DNA of 64,000 nt, taken from Tilletiaria anomala UBC 951 (Eukaryota; Basidiomycota; Exobasidiomycetes; Georgefischeriales; Tilletiariaceae). The position numbers and the translations under genes are program-made. The first letter of the stretch is position 1; every line of letters begins with the position of its first letter. Below the pieces are notes generated by a model. The model saw nothing but the letters and a program-made list of their open reading frames with translations, did not search any database and was not told the origin of the DNA. The DNA lies in NCBI RefSeq assembly GCF_000711695.1, contig NW_013547019.1, positions 186,001 to 250,000 on the forward strand, read 5' to 3'. Shown in pieces: positions 1 through 9,553 of this stretch.

Positions 1-618
1 TCATTTCCTATCTTACTCGGGATCCATGTGGCGGAGCGCTGGAAGTTCAGAAGCGGGTTCGAAATCACAGCCAAACGAGCAGGCCAGGTCTTCACATGGC
101 TGCCTCTTTCTATAAGTGGTAAGGCAGGCAGTCTGGAGGTCATTGACGAAGTGTTCATCAGCGAACACGACATGGGGAACGACGCGCAATCCTCTTGGGA
201 ATCTGAAGCTCTCAAACAGGTTCAGGAGCAAACGAACGTGGATGCAGACGCTGCGCATCGTCTCAGCCGCCAGTTGATGGAACAGCCGGGTGCTTCACCG
301 CACCCAGACGCGCGTTCGAACGCGATCCAGGAAAATGATGTAGGCACCGCTCTGTCGGGAGGCGAGAGTGCGCGACGGCGTCCGTCGGATGACGGCTACA
401 TTCAAGGCTTCGGCCACCTCTCTAGCCCACTCGCCAAGCTTTTTGGGCGGCGCAATCGCGCGGGAGACAATATGCCAGACGGCAGCAACAGGCAGGTGGA
501 AACAGAGCAACAGCCGCTCGACACTGATGCGCTGCTAACCAAGATTGAGCGGCTGGAGAAGCAGAATGAGAGAATGGAGGACTTGCTGAGGCGATTAATA
601 GAGCGGTATCCTGCCTGA
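1..618 (+). CDS. 3' part of an unidentified protein with a C-terminal coiled coil
   Basis: The reading frame is open from the window edge and stops at 616-618, so only the C-terminal 205 residues are present and the true start lies outside. I do not recognise the family. The first 60 residues are mixed hydrophobic and charged and look folded. Residues around 80-170 are rich in Ser, Gly, Arg and Gln and look disordered. The last 30 residues (LLTKIERLEKQNERMEDLL and following) form a clear short amphipathic coiled coil, which suggests oligomerisation or partner binding. The GTG at 28 is not a convincing start because the frame is open upstream. The next gene converges on it from the minus strand about 100 bp away. 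Confidence 0.55.
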   Translation, partial: SFPILLGIHVAERWKFRSGFEITAKRAGQVFTWLPLSISGKAGSLEVIDEVFISEHDMGNDAQSSWESEALKQVQEQTNVDADAAHRLSRQLMEQPGASPHPDARSNAIQENDVGTALSGGESARRRPSDDGYIQGFGHLSSPLAKLFGRRNRAGDNMPDGSNRQVETEQQPLDTDALLTKIERLEKQNERMEDLLRRLIERYPA

Positions 619-714
619 TGCCACCGAAGGGCAACAGCACCCTGATTACCATGGATAGTACTTGATATCTTTAATGGCCGCCTGGCCTTCAGCATGACAT
701 TGTCGCGCGCGAAT

Positions 715-3700
715 CTAAATTACCCCCAATGGGTCAGAGACAAGCATACCGGGTGGATGAGGATTGTTGGGCTGTCGGCCCAGCGGGCCTGTCTCTACTA
801 TAAGCGTTTCGACGCCGGAGTCCAAAACAGACTGCATCGACCTAGCACTAGTAAAGCTAGCTGCAGTCAGCGGCTCCTCGGGCGATGCCAACGGCGACTG
901 GGAGCGCGTCAAACTCGGAAGGCTGCTTTGTGCGGCCATGGATGGCACTGAGCTCGGTAACAGCGAGCAGGTAGTCGCATTTTGAACATAATTTGAAGAG
1001 CCTCTTCTGTTCTGCTCAAGTGCATTCGGCAACCTGACAGAAATGTCTGTTCCCGAAACTAGACCTGGAGATGACTGCTGTGAGCTCATGGGCACACGTG
1101 GCAGGCCGGTGGACGGGGTGCCGGGCGCCAGACCTGCGTCTATTGGTGGCGCGGCAGAAAATTGCTTGTTAGAGGTGGGTTTGGGCGCAGGTGCAGGTGC
1201 AGAGTTGGGGCCCGTTTCAGATTTGGGTTGTGTTGTCGTGTCTGCGGCGGCAGAGCCCAAGATCGCCGGGTCGTACTCTTTGGCGGTGCCAAGCAGCACA
1301 TCTCGAATGTGCTTCAGTGCGGTGATGGACATGAGTGTGGAGATGTCGTCCTGTGTGAGATTTTCCGAGCCACTGGTCGTCATCCGCTCTTCCGCACGTG
1401 GCAGAGGACCAGGCCCGTTCTTCCAGCGAAGCTCCAGAGTTTCTACGCACGAGGCAATCGCGATGCCCATGGCCTTGTTGGCCCCTTTCAGAGCTGAAAG
1501 CTCAGCAGATAATGCGTTTGCATCAGAACCTGAAGATTGATTTGACTGATGAAGCGCAGAGATCGCGGCATTTGCATCAGCCGGGTTCTTGCCGAGCGTC
1601 TTGAGCCTGCGACTCGCAATATCATCCACGAGCGGTGGAAATCCATCGCCGCCCGGTCGAGTGTGCCCACGGCCGGTACCGGCAGCTGTGTATGCATTGA
1701 CCGCGCGATTGACGTTTGACATAGCGTTCCCGACAGCGCGGTTGATGCCGAGTGCGTCAGACCGCTCATAGAGGCCTTTGGCAAGGTCGCTGATGCCCTC
1801 CGGGAAGTACGTAGTAGGTGAAAAGGGAAAGGTTGGTTGTAGTTGCTGCTGCTGCGGGGTAGAAGAATGTCGCGCAGCACCAGCTGTTGGCGCTTCTTGC
1901 ACCCGCAGCGGGCCACCAAACATGCCTGCTCCTAGTCCAGGCCGCTGCCCAAACGTCCTGCCGCTGGCAACTGTCCGAGCAGCCGAGGGGCGACCGCCAG
2001 GCCGCACACATCTCTGCAGCTGCGGGGACGTGTCGTCATTTGAAGGTTCGACGACCATATCGATGCCCAACTTGTCCCTGTTCTGAATAACCACTTGAAC
2101 GCCTGTAGTCGGGTTGGGCGTTGCACGGATCGTGATAGCCTGACGCACGAGCAAACCCGTGTGCTGCCCAGGTTCGCGCTCTTCATCAGCGTCTGCTGCT
2201 GCTCCTGGTGCACTCATGTCTGAAAGTTTCGGTTGTGGAAGAGCCGGATAGCGCAGCAGCTTCTGCAGAGCACTGCTATACCCTCCCGCGAGAAGGTGAG
2301 CCCTGATCCGAAGAAGCATAGCGACACAGACATGATCGACAAGGACGAGCATGCGCTTCCCATCCGCCCCACCCTCGCGCCCGCTCTGTCCCGTCACCGA
2401 ATGATGCTCTCCCAGCTCCGGACCGTCGTCGATCCCGTCGAGTAGGCCGTCATACGCCAGTATGCCGTCCCACATCTCCAGCGCCTCTTCGAGCGGAAAC
2501 TCGCGCGTGAATAGCAGGCGGACCCAGCGCAGCGCAAAGAGCTGCGGCTCGATGCCAAGCTCGGAGAGGTGCGAGGCGAGCGCTGGATCGACTGCGCGCA
2601 GGAGCGAGAAGATCCGCTCCGCTTTCAGCACGATCGGCGCGGCAGTCGTCCCCAGCACGGAGGGTGACGTTGAAGACGAGGAACTGTCAGACGACGCAGG
2701 TCCGCTGAGCGTGGGGGACGACGGCTGGCGCCAGTCGTACCACGTCTTGGCGCCAAGCATGAGCGAGTTGAAGAGCGCATACGCATCATGCTCGACGAAT
2801 GCTTCGTCCAGCATGGTTCGCAGGAATTCATCCACCGCCGCGTCCTTCTTGGCTCCCAGCGCTGCATCCTCACTGATGTTGCTACCGTTGCTATGCGGTG
2901 GTAAAGAGTCAGTGCGTCGGCGGCTGGCACTGGTAGTACCAGTGATGTCATTCTTGGTGAGTACGCGCATCCTGTCCTTCCAGCGAGCATAGTAGCAAGT
3001 GGCAGCGAGTTCGTGCATGCCTTGCCGGTACCCAACGTCCTGGTGGATGCAGCACCATACGAACAGCGCGTTCGTCAGTCCTTTTCGCACCGCTTGGCGA
3101 ATGGCCTGCTCTTCCGCTGCGTAGCCTCCTCCTTCTGCAGCAAGCTCAGTATTCGTTTGATCGTCGTCGGCTTCATCACTGGCGCAAGAGAAGAGGCTAA
3201 CATCTGGGAAGGTGCGCTTCACATCGGCCTCGATGGTTGCGAGGAGCTCCATGCTGGTGAAATGCCTCTTCCATGGATTACTGGATGCTAGGGAGAGGGG
3301 GTTGTTGATGCTCAAATCTGAACACATCGGCGACGATGGTTGCTGCGAGGAGTGTCCACCGAAGGCATGGTTAACAGCAGGGCCGCCATCGCCTGCTGTT
3401 AGCCTCTGCTGCTGCTGAAGATCAAATCTATCAAAGCCCATATACGCAGCTTTAGGCGTCAGGCTCTCAGGGTGAGGCGAGCGTGGGTGCAAGCCCACAT
3501 CGCCTTGAAGTTGTCCGCGCTGTCTGCTAGCAGCACCGCCTTGTTCGTAGTTGTCATTTCCATCGTTTTCTGGACCGACGCTGGTCGGATTGCCGGGGTT
3601 GCTGAGAAGATGACGCCTCAACTGCGCGTAATGTGTCCGTTCCTTTGCAATTGTCACGAGCCACTGCTGCTGCCACGAGGAGAGGAGGCGGTGGTTCCTT

Positions 3701-4293
3701 CTGGACCAGGAAGAAGGTCGGCCAAGGGGAGGAGGGGCGGGCGCAGTAGGAAACGATGTGCTTGATGCGTTCGGTGATGGAGCATCGTCGAAGGGACTAG
3801 AGGTGCGACCTGAGGCCGTGGGGGCTAGGAGTAACGAGGTGTCTGACCACGCGCTGGTACTGGTGTGGCTCCAGCTGCTGCCGGATTGCTCTGGGGTAGG
3901 AGAGAGCGGGTCACCATTCTTGGATTCCTTTAGGAGAGGCAGGTGGTCAAAATAAAGCTGCGCACGCACAGGATCCATCAGTCCTCCATCAGCGCCTCTA
4001 CAGTGACGAGCCACCACACACACCTTCCAATACAGGCTTCTTAGCCTACCATCATGCAGCTGTATCTCCCCGTTGACGCCATCGGACCGCAGCTGGTTGA
4101 GCGTGGGTAGGTGGCGGCTGGTCCAGCGGGACTTGGCATCGCGCTGCTGGCTCGGCAGCGTCGCACGTGAGAAGACTTGCTGGAAGCGTTCGAAGAGCGC
4201 CGCTTCGCGTGTCTGGCGAGCGGCGTCATCCTCGATGAGCATGTTGCTGCCGCTGCTAGGGCCGCTGCCGGTGGAAAAGCCGGCAGCGTTCAT
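715..4293 (-). CDS. TBC-domain Rab GTPase-activating protein, TBC1D5-like
   Basis: Single exon, 1192 residues, starting at the ATG at 4293. TBC proteins stimulate GTP hydrolysis by Rab GTPases with a dual Arg/Gln finger. Both fingers are visible: the arginine in DVKRTFPD (about residue 360) and the glutamine in YRQGMHE (about residue 424). The segment NNPLS followed by a Trp and IEADVKRTFPD, then RKGLTNALFVWC, is typical of the TBC1D5 branch, which in animals acts on Rab7 and retromer at endosomes. The TBC fold continues through LFNSLML and to EEALEMWDGILAYD (near 640). It is interrupted by Ser-rich inserts, notably around residues 110-190 and 450-480. The last 500 residues are low-complexity Ser/Pro/Ala. 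The Rab target is not readable from sequence. Confidence is high for the TBC family and moderate for the TBC1D5 assignment. Confidence 0.88.
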   Translation of the reverse strand: MNAAGFSTGSGPSSGSNMLIEDDAARQTREAALFERFQQVFSRATLPSQQRDAKSRWTSRHLPTLNQLRSDGVNGEIQLHDGRLRSLYWKVCVVARHCRGADGGLMDPVRAQLYFDHLPLLKESKNGDPLSPTPEQSGSSWSHTSTSAWSDTSLLLAPTASGRTSSPFDDAPSPNASSTSFPTAPAPPPLGRPSSWSRRNHRLLSSWQQQWLVTIAKERTHYAQLRRHLLSNPGNPTSVGPENDGNDNYEQGGAASRQRGQLQGDVGLHPRSPHPESLTPKAAYMGFDRFDLQQQQRLTAGDGGPAVNHAFGGHSSQQPSSPMCSDLSINNPLSLASSNPWKRHFTSMELLATIEADVKRTFPDVSLFSCASDEADDDQTNTELAAEGGGYAAEEQAIRQAVRKGLTNALFVWCCIHQDVGYRQGMHELAATCYYARWKDRMRVLTKNDITGTTSASRRRTDSLPPHSNGSNISEDAALGAKKDAAVDEFLRTMLDEAFVEHDAYALFNSLMLGAKTWYDWRQPSSPTLSGPASSDSSSSSTSPSVLGTTAAPIVLKAERIFSLLRAVDPALASHLSELGIEPQLFALRWVRLLFTREFPLEEALEMWDGILAYDGLLDGIDDGPELGEHHSVTGQSGREGGADGKRMLVLVDHVCVAMLLRIRAHLLAGGYSSALQKLLRYPALPQPKLSDMSAPGAAADADEEREPGQHTGLLVRQAITIRATPNPTTGVQVVIQNRDKLGIDMVVEPSNDDTSPQLQRCVRPGGRPSAARTVASGRTFGQRPGLGAGMFGGPLRVQEAPTAGAARHSSTPQQQQLQPTFPFSPTTYFPEGISDLAKGLYERSDALGINRAVGNAMSNVNRAVNAYTAAGTGRGHTRPGGDGFPPLVDDIASRRLKTLGKNPADANAAISALHQSNQSSGSDANALSAELSALKGANKAMGIAIASCVETLELRWKNGPGPLPRAEERMTTSGSENLTQDDISTLMSITALKHIRDVLLGTAKEYDPAILGSAAADTTTQPKSETGPNSAPAPAPKPTSNKQFSAAPPIDAGLAPGTPSTGLPRVPMSSQQSSPGLVSGTDISVRLPNALEQNRRGSSNYVQNATTCSLLPSSVPSMAAQSSLPSLTRSQSPLASPEEPLTAASFTSARSMQSVLDSGVETLIVETGPLGRQPNNPHPPGMLVSDPLGVI

Positions 4294-5524
4294 GCTTGCC
4301 TAGTGGTGTAAAAGGGCGACAACCGTGCTGTGTCCTTGATTGCGATGTGTCTGAGGCATGCGTAGGTAGTGTCGGAAAAAGCGAACGTGAAAGTGGGAGA
4401 GGGGATGGATGGGTTGGTTGGTACACGCTGGATTCGCCAGAGGTTCGGGGAGCAGAGCAAGCCGACCACCAGCACTTCAAGCACGCGGCAACCTGGAGTC
4501 GTTTGTCGGTCGCCTACCAGGTTCTTTCTCTCTCTCTCCCTTTCACTTGGACCTGGAGGTGCATGATGGGCTGGATGGATACAGATGAAGTAAGGATGCC
4601 CGGCTGGCTGAACACGAAAATGATCGACAGGCCAATCGCGACTTCTCAGTGCGTGCCAAAATATAAAGTAAACTCAATATCTGAATTTATAGCCCATAAT
4701 CGCGTTTCCATCCCTCGGTACAATTTCACATTTTGGCATGGGCGCGCATAGACTCCTAATCGCTGCGCATTGGGGGGAGGGTTTAAAGGTTACTTACTAC
4801 TTACTCTACCTACTTACTATACACCCCCCCCCATCGTTACAGCACCGCAGTGCGCGCGCACAAGCCAGCCAGCCAGTAACCCGGCCCACCCGCGCCCGGC
4901 CGGCCAATGCAAGCCAGAAAATAGAACCCTCCTTTGCTGGTGTTGCGACCGTCAGCGCTCACAGTAGACCAATTCCCAGAGGTGCAGAGGCACTGTACAA
5001 GGGAAGGGATCAGACTAGATTCTCAAGTCTGAGAACCATACAGGTGCATATACCAACCGTAGTCGACCAGCATTGAGAAAGGGCTGGTGGAAGTGCCGGT
5101 GGTGAGGCCCATTGCCGTGCCACACCGAAGCGAATAAATGGACACGTGATCATTTCCATCATTCGCAGCAAGTGTTACATCCCCCGCACACGTTTCGCGA
5201 TGTGCGCACAACGCCTAAAACGAGATGTGATAGTAGTTGTGTACAACCGTTGACGTTGGATTGATATGCCTCGAGTTGCAATACGTAGAAGGGCAAGCTC
5301 ATCCAACTGATCAATTCAAACCCAGGCTGTACATATCTATTCGTCTTACGCATAGTGAGCATCGCACTCTACCTCCAACATCGCAACTTCAGGGAATACG
5401 AAGCCTGACACGGTGACGAACAGCTCGTGCGCACGGTCGAAACCTACACGAGTGAGTGGACTACGATCGATGATCAGACGAGAAATGCAGTTGGTAAGCC
5501 AGGACTTTCCAAACAAACGGCTTT
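4294..5524. other. Intergenic region with simple repeats
   Basis: No convincing gene seen. It contains a CT-rich run near 4521-4540, a degenerate TTAC/CTTAC tract near 4789-4822 and a C run just after. It probably holds the promoters of the divergently placed TBC gene (minus) and O-methyltransferase (plus). Confidence 0.5.
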
Positions 5525-6632
5525 ATGAAGTGCGAGCTTCCGTGCTTCCTGCTCCGCTTCCATTCAACGACGGTCTCTCCTAATTATCACGGTCGCACTG
5601 TCAATCAGATATTAGTTGCGAGGCTCGTACTGTACCTTACGTCTCTCACGATAACTTCCGCGATCAAGGGCCGCATCGACATTCCAGCCGAGACGCCACT
5701 CTTCTTTGCGTCCAAGCTGGTCGCCGAAGCCCTCTCCGAGCTCAGCAGCGGCGCACCAGCAAGCACCTCGGCGCTGCAGCGTTTGCGGCTCGCACAGACC
5801 CTCCTCTCGTCCTTCGAACCGTACGTAGACTCGCACTCTACTTACCCGGCCTACCTGCGCTGCTGCAGGCGACCACTTCGCACGATTGGGCCGGCGTATA
5901 TGAGCGCGGTGCCTCCAGCCTCAAGCTTGACTTGCACTTTTGCGCCGGGCCGTACGAGGGCGCATGGTTGGGCCAGTTCGTGGGCGCCATATGCGCGATG
6001 ACGGTGCTCGAAGTGGGCATGCGCACGGGAACTACCACGCTCTGCATCGCCGAAAACCTCCCGCGTGACGACCAGAAGGCGCACGTTACGACGCTCGAGC
6101 TGATGGAGTACCTCAAGGGCTTCGTTGAGCCCTACTTCCGAGCTGCCGGCCACGGCCCAGAGCGCATAACCGTCGTGACGAGCAAGGCATCCGACAGCCT
6201 CAAACTCCTTCCATCCAGTGGCAGCTCGTCAGATAGCAAGACGATTCCGGAGAAGGCCAAAGGCCCTTTCGATCTCATTTTCATCGATGCCGATAAAGGA
6301 GGGTATGTGGAGTATTACAAGCTCATCATTGACGGTGGCCTGCTAGCCAAGACCGGAACGCTTTTGATCGACAATACGCTCTGCAAGGTGAGCGGACCGA
6401 TAGAAATTGTATTGGACTCCTATCTAATAGTCTCTTTTTCTTCCTTGGCTATCATTGTCTGTACTAGGGTACGGCGTTCGCGCCCGGTCTGCTCGAGGTA
6501 GAGCCACAGATCAACCTGGTAAACGCCAAAGCGATCTCCGAATTCAACGACATGATCCTCAAGGATGATCGCGTCAACGTCACCCTCCTGCCCGTCCGGG
6601 ATGATGTCATGATGGTCAATTGGAGAAATTGA
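5525..6632 (+). CDS. Caffeoyl-CoA-type O-methyltransferase (SAM-dependent, class I)
   Basis: Proposed exons are 5525-5824, 5869-6387 and 6468-6632, giving about 327 residues. The SAM-binding motif VLEVGMRTGTTTLCIAENL and the metal and substrate segments FIDADKGGYVEYY and LIDNTL are those of the cation-dependent O-methyltransferase family 3, which methylates catechol-type hydroxyls. The second intron (80 nt) is firm, joining LIDNTLCK to GTAFAPG. The first junction is not: TTSHDWAGVYERG is in a different frame from the upstream FEPYVDSHST. Either a 44-nt intron (5825-5868) or a one-base frameshift joins them; see findings. The N-terminus before about 5660 reads poorly and the start is uncertain. 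The gene converges on RPT5, whose stop lies 79 bp downstream on the other strand. The substrate is unknown. Confidence 0.75.
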
Positions 6633-6710
6633 GGATGCCCCCCAGGCAGGGGGGATGGTAACCTGCAGCAACACCAGAAGGAAGCGCATGTGATTCAATG
6701 CCACTCGTTT

Positions 6711-8346
6711 TCACGAGAAATAGTACATCTCGTTCTGCTTCTTGGCTTGCACCTCCATGATGCCCCCATAGAAGTGCTCATGGTCGAGCTGCGTCGCACC
6801 CTCGCGCAGTGCAATCATGCCCGCTTCGACGCAAACGGCCTTGAGTTGTGCACCGTTGAACTCGTCCGTGCTGCGCGCGAGCTCCTCAAAGTTGACATTG
6901 GGGCCGACGGCCATCTTGCGGCTGTGGATTTCCATGATGCGCGCGCGGGCCTCCTCGTTCGGGAGCGGGAACTCAATCTTGCGGTCCAGCCGTCCGGAGC
7001 GAAGCAGCGCCGGGTCAAGGATATCGATGCGATTCGTCGCGGCGATGACCTTGATGCGCTCGTCGGAGCTGAAGCCGTCGAGTTGGTTCAGCAGCTCGAG
7101 CATTGTTCGCTGCACTTCCCTGTCGCCGGACTTGTCGCTGTCAAAGCGCTTCGTGCCGATTGCATCGAGCTCGTCGATGAAGATGATCGCAGGGGCCTTC
7201 TCTTTCGCCAGCTCGAACGCATCGCGCACCAGCTTCGCGCCGTCACCGATGAACATCTGCACCAGCGATGGGCCTGCTAGCTTCAGGTAGCATGCGTTCG
7301 TCTGTGCTGCGCACGCACGCGCCAGAAGCGTCTTGCCTGTGCCTGGTGGGCCATACATGAGCGCCCCCTTGGGCGGCCGGATACCGAGGTTCTTGAACTT
7401 CTGCTCTTGCTGCATCGGAAGTACAATCGCTTCGACCAGTTCTTCGATTTGTTTGTCCAGACCGCCTAAGAAGCATTAGGAAATGTCAGTCTCAGAAGCG
7501 ATGCCAAAGGCCATCCAGAAAGAGAGTGAGGGCGCACCAATGTCAGTGTACTGCTCCGTTGGTCGCTCGTCCACCTCCATCGCCTTGACTCTGCTGTCGA
7601 ACTCGGCTGGAAGCTTGTCAAGCACGAGGTAGCTGTCTTTGTTGACGCCGATCAAGTCACCCGGCCGGAGCGTTTCTGGCGGCACGAGGCCAATCAAGGG
7701 CAGGAAGATGGTTTGGCGCGTGGACGTCTTGATGACCGCACACTTGCCTTTGCGCTGCGTGTCGAGATTGATCTGCGCGCCGCCTTCTTCAGACTCTTCG
7801 TCCACGTCTGGATCGATATCGAGAATCTACGTTGCAGCAAGTCCCACAAGAGATGAGGGAATGTCAGCACAGTGCTGAAAAGGGTACCTTGGTGCACAAT
7901 TGCTGCTATAAATACTCCACCTAGATGCTCACCTCGACAACATTCCCCACCAGATAGGGCAACACCTTGTTCTGCTTAATCTTGTCCGCATTGTCCTTGA
8001 TCTTCTCCCGCATCATCGTCTGCTCATGCATCAAGCGCATGTTCTCTGAGCGCATGACCTTGATATCATTCTCCAGCAACCGCGTCCGCGTCTGGATCTC
8101 TTCCACGCTCGCATTGAGCACCTCATCAGGCAGAGGCTCCTCCTCTGGCGGCTTAGCATTTTCCGACATGTTGTCGTCAGATGAGCTCTTCTCTCGTGAG
8201 CTGCCTGATGACGAATATGCTCCTCCTGCCACCGCAGATGACGATGACGGCGTGTTCTTGTTGTCATCATCCTTGGGTAAGTCGCCAGCACCGCTGCTGC
8301 CGGCTGCGTTCGCTGTCGGGTCTGTTGGTGGTTGTGCGTCTGACAT
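6711..8346 (-). CDS. RPT5: 26S proteasome regulatory ATPase Rpt5 (PSMC3/S6a)
   Basis: Three exons (8346-7933, 7826-7538, 7465-6711) with introns of 106 and 72 nt give 485 residues. Rpt5 is one of six AAA ATPases of the 19S base that unfold substrates and open the 20S gate. Visible in order: a disordered Ser-rich N-terminus about 45 residues longer than in human PSMC3, a coiled coil ([19 protein letters not shown]), the OB domain ([20 protein letters not shown]), [19 protein letters not shown], Walker A GPPGTGKT, Walker [12 protein letters not shown], the second region of homology [21 protein letters not shown] and the C-terminal helical domain. The extreme C-terminus is MYYFS where Rpt5 proteins usually end in a hydrophobic-Tyr-X triplet. 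An in-frame ATG seven codons upstream (8367) could also serve as start. Confidence 0.95.
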
Positions 8347-9553
8347 TATTGCTTTGCCGTCGATCAAGGTAGCTCAAACGTCGATTTTTCCTCCTCACTC
8401 TCACACGAGGTTTTTCTTCCCCTGCGTCTCACTCAGTCGTGGCATTCAGCAAGCACAAGTTGGTAACAACAAGCCAGCAAACTTGTGGCCTTGTGGTAAG
8501 TTGTGCTGGTGATGCCCCCGCTATAGCGCTCACGAGGAGAGAGAGACGCGTGCGTGTTTGACTTAAGTGACTTCTGAGACTAGATAGTCCAAGTGACTCG
8601 AAACTAAATAAACTAATGGAAACACCAAACGGAGACAATTGCACCGATTACGGACCGATGCCAAAGGTTCATAGAGCATAGGCCGCTGTTTGTTGACGGT
8701 TGATCGACCCTCTACGCGTTAGTCCGCGTACGTGTGGGCCGTGTCTTTCATCCAGTCGACGAACTGACTCTTCGTCGTTTCATCCACTATGGAGGTCCAG
8801 TAAGTCGACTAGCCGACCAAGTAAGTTGCAGCGACTGTTCCTGGCCATCCAAGACTCACGGTCCTTCAGCTCAACGCGCCCCGTCCAGAGCAGGATGACT
8901 CTCCTAGCATGTGACCGATGCATCATCATCATGAGCGGGTCGACCAGGTGTCCACGTGAACCTTGTCCTTTTTGGTGGTTGGCCACAGCTCAAGTGCGAC
9001 AAGCCGTCACGAACTTGAGCCCGGGCAGTCCATCTGTTCAGTCGACTTTCGCTGATTGAGATCTTCGCTTGGCGTCCGATCGGCGCGCTAGGTGTATTAT
9101 AAGTACAGCTTACTGGGGTGGATGCCATGTTTGTCCCTTTCCTGCTCCTTTTGTCCAAAGCCCCATCATCTCCTGCATCGTCTTGCGTCTCTTCACATCT
9201 CACATTATCATTTCTAACGTCGAAGAAACAGACAATTCAGCATATCAACAGCAATAGGAAGCGCGAAACGCAGCATCGAAGACATTGCATATCTGAAAGA
9301 GCAGGGCTCTAACACCCGCGTAGTCCAACAGTTCGTGAGTGGGAGGATTCCATCCATTGGTAACACTTATAAGTTGCTGACTGTCTTGCTACGCGGCGGG
9401 TAGCCATCCTAGGCGCAGGCGCCTACTGTGACTTACGCCTTTCGCAACAGCAACGTGGCTGCCGCGAGCCGCGCCTCGATCTCGTCAACACGCCTTTGCG
9501 TCCTATTCGAGCATTGACGCGTTCCAGTTCGCACCACCAACTGCGAGCGCAAG
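8347..9553. other. Divergent intergenic region
   Basis: About 1.2 kb between RPT5 (minus) and the large plus-strand gene at 9554; it should contain both promoters. I found no convincing coding region, RNA gene or repeat. The short open frames here lack sensible composition. Confidence 0.4.
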
